Below are positions 6,778 to 10,357 of a stretch of DNA of 10,357 nt, piece by piece; the stretch's first letter is position 1, and each line of letters opens with the position of its first letter. The stretch lies in the NCBI GenBank assembly GCA_001604435.1, contig LVBO01000049.1, positions 1 through 10,357 of the forward strand. The letters run 5' to 3'. A program made the translations under genes and the position numbers. Under the pieces are notes generated by a model. That model did no database searches. It was not told the DNA's origin and was given only the letters and a program-made list of their open reading frames with translations. This DNA comes from Synergistales bacterium Syner_01 (lineage in GTDB: Bacteria > Synergistota > Synergistia > Synergistales > Aminobacteriaceae).

Positions 6778-6940
6778 ACGCGCTCGCCGGGGAGGCGTTT
6801 GCGGACGTTCCGATGCGCTCATCGCAGCATGGAAGAGCGTCGTCGAGATGCCGGCGATGCAGTCCGTCAGACGAATGAACTCCTTTTGAGGCAAGTATTT
6901 CGCCAAATGTCACCGACAGGTAACAAAAGGTTCTTCCGAG
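6778..6940. other. Divergent intergenic spacer, no gene seen
   Basis: The spacer separates the two divergent promoters of the RiPP operon and the FadL-type gene. Open frames here show no family motifs or ribosome binding sites. A short CGATG/CATCG hairpin near 6810 is the only structure noticed and is weak. The stretch could hold a regulator site, but nothing specific is recognisable. Confidence 0.4.
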
Positions 6941-6949
6941 TGATATAAT
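6941..6949 (+). promoter_or_regulatory. Extended -10 promoter for the FadL-type gene
   Basis: TGATATAAT is a full extended -10 element (TGN plus TATAAT at 6944-6949). At a 17-bp spacing the -35 (TAACAA, 6921-6926) is poor, which an extended -10 can offset. The predicted start is near 6956, leaving a leader of about 60 nt before the TTG at 7018. Confidence 0.55.
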
Positions 6950-6970
6950 GCGGACGATATTTTTCCCGCA

Positions 6971-7008
6971 AGGAGTTTTCTGCAAACATAATCTCCTGAC
7001 AAAAGGAG
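6971..7008 (+). promoter_or_regulatory. Possible alternative stems around the FadL-type gene's ribosome binding site
   Basis: AGGAG (7004-7008) is the ribosome binding site, 9 nt before TTG 7018. CTCCT at 6993-6997 can pair with it across 6 nt, hiding the site, or with an earlier AGGAG at 6971-6975. The two pairings exclude each other. The stems are only 5 bp, so this may be chance. Confidence 0.25.
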
Positions 7009-7017
7009 TGGTATAGG

Positions 7018-8262
7018 TTGCGACATTCTCTTCGCATTCTCTGCATCTCGTTTGTTCTTCTTTTTCTTTCCAGTTCGGCGCTCTTCGGAGCGGGATTCGC
7101 GCTGTATGATTTCAGCGCTCGCGGCAACGCGCTTGGAGGCGCCATGGTAGGACGAGCGGACGATCCCTCCGCCGTCGCCCTCAACCCGGCCGGTATTACG
7201 CAGATCCCCGGAAGCGCCTTCATGACGGGGCTTGGTTTTTTGCTGCCCCGCGGAACGGCCGTCGCAACGGGAACCGCGATGACCGTCGATCAGAACGACA
7301 GAACGTTTATCTTGCCGAGTATGTACTACACGAAGCAGATGAACGAAAAACTCTGGCTGGGAGTCGGTGCGATGACCCGGTTCGGACTCGGGACGGAGTT
7401 CCCTTCCGACTGGTTCGGACGCTACAACAGCTACCGGGCGATGCTTGAATCGGTGTCCATCAACCCGAACATCGCCTGGAAGGTCAACGATGCGCTTTCG
7501 CTCTCCCTCGGAGTGGAAGCCCTCTGGTTCGAGGCGGATCTACGCCGGAAAATCGACTCGACGCAGGGCGTTGCGCCCAATCCGGCGACGGATATCGACC
7601 TCCGTTTGAAAGGGGACGACATCGGGTACGGGTGGAACGTGGGACTTCACTACAAAATGGACGAGACGACGCGGTTCGGCCTTCACTACCGAAGCAGGGT
7701 AAAGCTCTCCCTTTCGGGCATAGCCACCGCGACAAGTCCGCTGGCCTCCGATTCCACGGAAGGGCGGGTGGACCTCACGCTTCCGGACATGTTGATGTTC
7801 GGCGTCAGCAAGCAGCTGACCCCGAAGCTCAACGTGGAGGTCGGCGCTATCCATACCGGGTGGGACAGCTACGACTCCGTTACGATCAACTTCGGCAAAC
7901 CCTTGCTCGGGGCTCTGCCCATCCGCTCCTTCACCCCGAAGAACTGGAACAGCGTCTGGAGATACCAGCTGGGGCTCGAATACACGTATTCTCCCGAGTG
8001 GACCTGGAGGCTGGGGTACACGTACGATCAGGAACCGATGCCCGATGCGACCATCGACTACCAAGTGCCCTCCGGCGACAGGCAGCTTTTTTCCATAGGC
8101 TTCGGATATGCGAAGAACAACAGGGCGCTCGATTTCGCCTACTCCCGTCTGCTCTCGGACGAGAGGAGCATCGCCGGACGTCTTCCGGAAGGCATTCTCA
8201 ACTCGCGTACGAGGAATATGAACGTCGATATTTTCATGCTGAGTTACAGCATCAGGTTTTAA
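7018..8262 (+). CDS. FadL/OmpP1-family outer-membrane transport protein
   Basis: A 414-residue beta-barrel protein, slightly shorter than E. coli FadL. Start at TTG 7018 with AGGAG 9 nt upstream; this start yields a good signal peptide (basic MRHSLR, hydrophobic core to about residue 20, cleavage somewhere in 21-25). The mature N-terminus GFALYDFSARGNALGGA, then ADDPSAVALNPAGI (NPAG at 56-59), is the FadL family signature that forms the plug/hatch region. The rest alternates polar and aromatic residues as barrel strands do, and the last residue is Phe (LSYSIRF), the usual outer-membrane insertion signal. The family forms passive channels for long-chain fatty acids and other hydrophobic molecules; the substrate here is unknown. 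It is transcribed away from the RiPP operon from its own promoter, so a shared role is not implied. It demonstrates a diderm host. Confidence 0.85.
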   Translation: MRHSLRILCISFVLLFLSSSALFGAGFALYDFSARGNALGGAMVGRADDPSAVALNPAGITQIPGSAFMTGLGFLLPRGTAVATGTAMTVDQNDRTFILPSMYYTKQMNEKLWLGVGAMTRFGLGTEFPSDWFGRYNSYRAMLESVSINPNIAWKVNDALSLSLGVEALWFEADLRRKIDSTQGVAPNPATDIDLRLKGDDIGYGWNVGLHYKMDETTRFGLHYRSRVKLSLSGIATATSPLASDSTEGRVDLTLPDMLMFGVSKQLTPKLNVEVGAIHTGWDSYDSVTINFGKPLLGALPIRSFTPKNWNSVWRYQLGLEYTYSPEWTWRLGYTYDQEPMPDATIDYQVPSGDRQLFSIGFGYAKNNRALDFAYSRLLSDERSIAGRLPEGILNSRTRNMNVDIFMLSYSIRF

Positions 8263-8273
8263 CCTTCCTCAAA

Positions 8274-8305
8274 CGGCGGGGCGCAAAGAAGACATCGTCC
8301 CGCCG
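8274..8305 (+). terminator. Terminator-like inverted repeat after the FadL-type gene
   Basis: CGGCGGGGCG (8274-8283) and CGTCCCGCCG (8296-8305) form a GC-rich stem of 10 pairs including one G-U, with a 12-nt loop, starting 12 nt after the stop codon. The T-rich stretch CTTTCTTTTC begins only at 8321, so this is an imperfect intrinsic terminator. It may work with Rho or serve as a 3' stabilising stem. Confidence 0.5.
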
Positions 8306-8371
8306 CCCTCTCGACGAAATCTTTCTTTTCCGATAGTCGGATGTTCGCTTGCGAAGAGGCTCTTTGTGTGA

Positions 8372-8407
8372 TATATGAATGAGTGCACATATAATCATAT
8401 GATCATA
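8372..8407 (+). promoter_or_regulatory. Operator and promoter of the metal-resistance operon
   Basis: TATATG (8372-8377) and CATATA (8388-8393) form an inverted repeat with a 10-nt centre, the AT-rich 6-10-6 type layout typical of ArsR/SmtB repressors. It overlaps a TATAAT -10 (8390-8395). Two further overlapping palindromes follow, ATCATATGAT (8394-8403) and TATGATCATA (8398-8407), possibly a second repressor site. The -35 is not clear. The predicted transcript start lies inside the second palindrome. Binding of the repressor encoded just downstream would block RNA polymerase. Confidence 0.65.
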
Positions 8408-8420
8408 TAAGGAGGCCATC

Positions 8421-8801
8421 ATGAACCCGATTCCATCTTCTTCCCCGGACGATCTCGCCCGCATGACGCCGGAGGAGGTTTCCTCCCGAATGCCCGACGA
8501 GGAAACGCTCTACGAACTTGCGGATCTCTTTCGGGTGTTCGGCGACAGCACGAGGATCAAAATTCTTTGCGCGCTTTCGGTATCCGATCTCTGCGTCGCG
8601 GACATCGCGACGCTGCTCTCGATGAATCAGTCCGCGATTTCCCATCAACTTCGGGTGCTTAAGCAGGCGCGCCTTGTGCGGGTCACCCGCGAAGGGCGCT
8701 CCTCCATCTACGGACTCGACGACGACCACGTCCGGAGCATCTTCGACCAGGGATTCCGGCATGTGCGCCATATCGTCCCCGAAGGGAGGGAGGGGCGATG
8801 A
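8421..8801 (+). CDS. ArsR/SmtB-family zinc-type metal-responsive repressor
   Basis: A 126-residue winged-helix repressor. Start ATG 8421 with AAGGAGG and a 5-nt spacer. Core: LADLFRVFGDSTRIKILCAL, DNA-recognition helix MNQSAISHQLRVLKQARLV (about 68-86), wing VTREGRSSIYGL. Metal site: D101, H103, H114 and H117 fit the alpha-5 pattern D-x-H-x10-H-x2-H of CzrA/SmtB, which binds Zn or Co between subunits. The alpha-3 site of CadC/ArsR is incomplete: DLCVAD has a single Cys (C58) rather than the CxC pair. Zinc-type sensing is therefore more likely than arsenite. It probably represses its own operon from the dyad upstream and is released by metal. Its TGA overlaps the start of the exporter gene by 4 nt, so the two are co-translated. 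Confidence 0.9.
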   Translation: MNPIPSSSPDDLARMTPEEVSSRMPDEETLYELADLFRVFGDSTRIKILCALSVSDLCVADIATLLSMNQSAISHQLRVLKQARLVRVTREGRSSIYGLDDDHVRSIFDQGFRHVRHIVPEGREGR

Positions 8802-10357
8802 ACGTCTCCCGGAACGAGCTTCGTCTCTCTCTGGAAGGGCTCAACTGCGCGCAGTGTTCGGCGCGGATAGAGGACTCCGTCCGCCTTCTTCCGGGCGTCT
8901 CCTCGGCGGCCGTCGATCTCGTCGCCGGGAGGCTGCGCGTCGTGCTAGCCCGCGAAGGGGAGGGCGACGAAATCATCTCCCGAATTCGCGGCATCGTCTC
9001 TTCCATAGAGCCTGGGGTCTCCGTCGTCGAAGAGGGCGCGGCATCTCCGGAGACGACGTTCCCGAAGCGGACGCTGCTCCGCCTGGGAGTCGGACTGCTG
9101 CTCTGGATCGCGGCGATGTTCGCGGAGCTTCCCGAGGGGGTGCGGACTTTCCTCTATGTGGCGGCCTATCTCGCGGCGGGCATCAACGTGCTCCGTACCG
9201 TGTTCGGCAATCTGCGGCAGGGGAGAATCTTCGACGAATTTTTCCTGATGACGCTGGCTACGGGGGGAGCGTTCGCCATCGGCGAGTTCTCCGAGGCGGT
9301 GGCGGTGATGCTCTTCTACGAGTCGGGGGAACTTGTGCAGGATTTGGCGGTGGCGAAGTCGCGGCGTTCCATTCTCTCGCTGATGGACATCCGTCCCGAT
9401 TCCGCGGTGCTTCTCGAAGACGGGGCCGAGCGCCGGGTGCGCGCGGAGGACGTCCGGGTCGGGCAAACCGTGCTTGTGAAACCCGGCGAGCGGATTCCTC
9501 TCGACGGCGCCGTCGCGACGGGTTCCTCCTCTCTGGATACGTCGTCGCTGACGGGCGAGTCCGTCCCGAGGGATATCGCGCCCGGCGACGACGTGCTCGC
9601 GGGAAGCGTCAACCTCGGCGGAACGCTCACGGTCGTCGTGAACCGCCTTTTCGGCGAGTCCACCCTCTCGAAGGGCTTGCGCCTCATCGAAGAGGCGCGG
9701 GAACGAAAGGCGCCCACGGAGCGTTTCATCACCGCGTTCGCGAAAAGATATACTCCCGCTGTCGTCGCGGCCGCCGCGCTTCTGGCCGTCGTGCCGCCGC
9801 TGATGGGGTTGGGCGCTTTCCGGGATTGGGGGTACCGCGCGCTCATCTTCCTCGTCGTCTCCTGCCCGTGCGCCCTTGTGATCTCCGTGCCGCTCGCGCT
9901 CTTCGGAGGCATCGGAGCCGCTTCCAGGCGCGGTGTGCTCGTGAAAGGCGGGAATGTGCTGGAGGCGTTGGCGAAGGTTCGGACAGTGCTCTTCGACAAG
10001 ACGGGCACGCTCACAAGAGGCGTGTTCAGGGTGACCGGAGTTTTCCCGGCGGGGAATATGGAGCGGGATGAGCTGCTCTCCATCGCCGGAGCGGCGGAGA
10101 GAGGGTCGAATCACCCGGTTGCGCGGGCGGTTGTGGCGGCTGCCGGAACGCTTCCTCCTCTTGGCGAAGCGATCGAGGAACTCTCCGGCAGGGGCGTGCG
10201 GCTCGCCGGCGGGGGCAGGACGATCCTCGCGGGGAATGCGCGTTTGCTGGCCGAGTACGGCATCGCCTCCGATCCCGAGGCCGAAGGGCGTCCCGGGGCG
10301 GTGGTGCACGTCGCCGAGGACGGCCGGTACGCAGGGTACATCGCCGTCGAGGATACG
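8798..10357 (+). CDS. Heavy-metal P1B-type ATPase, Zn/Cd/Co/Pb exporter (partial, cut by right edge)
   Basis: The first 520 residues of a metal-pumping ATPase that would usually be about 620-720 aa. The start ATG 8798 overlaps the repressor stop (ATGA), with GGGAGGGAGGGG just upstream. Residues 9 to about 75 form one heavy-metal-associated domain with GLNC17-AQ-C20. Transmembrane helices follow at roughly 92-108, 115-132 and 147-175. The actuator domain has SLTGES. The membrane metal site C356-P-C358 lies in VVSCPCALVISVP. The phosphorylated Asp is D400 in DKTGT. SNHPVA is the nucleotide-domain HP motif. The catalytic TGDN/GDGxND region and the last membrane helices, which fix metal specificity, are outside the window. 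The CPC motif together with a zinc-type repressor upstream argues for Zn/Cd/Co/Pb rather than copper. It acts in the inner membrane, expelling metal from the cytoplasm. A zntA or cadA name is plausible but not fixed. Confidence 0.92.
   Translation, partial: MNVSRNELRLSLEGLNCAQCSARIEDSVRLLPGVSSAAVDLVAGRLRVVLAREGEGDEIISRIRGIVSSIEPGVSVVEEGAASPETTFPKRTLLRLGVGLLLWIAAMFAELPEGVRTFLYVAAYLAAGINVLRTVFGNLRQGRIFDEFFLMTLATGGAFAIGEFSEAVAVMLFYESGELVQDLAVAKSRRSILSLMDIRPDSAVLLEDGAERRVRAEDVRVGQTVLVKPGERIPLDGAVATGSSSLDTSSLTGESVPRDIAPGDDVLAGSVNLGGTLTVVVNRLFGESTLSKGLRLIEEARERKAPTERFITAFAKRYTPAVVAAAALLAVVPPLMGLGAFRDWGYRALIFLVVSCPCALVISVPLALFGGIGAASRRGVLVKGGNVLEALAKVRTVLFDKTGTLTRGVFRVTGVFPAGNMERDELLSIAGAAERGSNHPVARAVVAAAGTLPPLGEAIEELSGRGVRLAGGGRTILAGNARLLAEYGIASDPEAEGRPGAVVHVAEDGRYAGYIAVEDT

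Noticed and set aside
6805..6825. Small CGATG/CATCG hairpin in the divergent spacer as a possible small RNA or terminator
   Set aside because: Only 5 bp with no U-tract or promoter; indistinguishable from chance.
8674..10071. Long plus-strand (465 codons) and minus-strand (454 codons, 8945-10309) frames over the ATPase region
   Set aside because: Both are Arg-rich shadows of the P1B-ATPase, whose frame contains CPC, DKTGT, TGES and HP motifs.
1..10357. CRISPR arrays, tRNA or rRNA genes, insertion sequences, attachment sites
   Set aside because: I saw no regularly spaced repeats, no tRNA cloverleaf ending, no transposase motif and no flanking direct repeats. Coding density explains nearly all of the sequence.

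Overview
The window looks like a chromosomal accessory region of a GC-rich, diderm (outer-membrane) and probably anaerobic bacterium. The diderm call rests on a FadL-type outer-membrane barrel gene. The anaerobe call rests on a cluster of radical SAM enzymes that appear to use cobalamin. A Synergistota or Desulfovibrio-like host would fit, but this is an impression from gene style: no rRNA or other phylogenetic marker is present.

Left two thirds (about 1-6780, minus strand): one apparent operon for a ribosomally made, post-translationally modified peptide (RiPP). It starts with a textbook sigma-70 type promoter (TTGACA, 16 bp, TATAAT). The first gene encodes an 88-residue precursor with a Nif11-like leader, a Gly-Gly processing site and an 18-residue core (LSIVGVDYTFTVVMTTKS) that has no cysteine. 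After a strong RNA hairpin come three genes for B12-binding-domain radical SAM enzymes: 583 aa, about 561 aa, and a frame that stays open from 2846 to the left edge (948 codons in view). That last frame holds two complete-looking B12-binding plus radical SAM starts head to tail, joined at an internal GTG that has its own Shine-Dalgarno sequence. Four radical SAM modules therefore sit behind one short core peptide. No peptidase, transporter or immunity gene is in view; the operon runs off the left edge.

Middle (about 6780-8340): a divergent intergenic region with an extended -10 promoter, then a plus-strand gene for a FadL/OmpP1-family outer-membrane protein with a TTG start, followed by a terminator-like inverted repeat.

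Right end (about 8370-10357, plus strand): a metal-resistance operon. An AT-rich dyad operator overlapping a -10 box precedes an ArsR/SmtB-family repressor with an intact alpha-5 type zinc site. Its stop codon overlaps the start of a CPC-type metal P1B-ATPase (ZntA/CadA-like), cut off by the right edge after 520 codons. The repressor would release the promoter when Zn/Cd/Co accumulates, and the ATPase would export the metal.

The most novel part is the RiPP locus, especially the tandem double-module enzyme and its internal start site.
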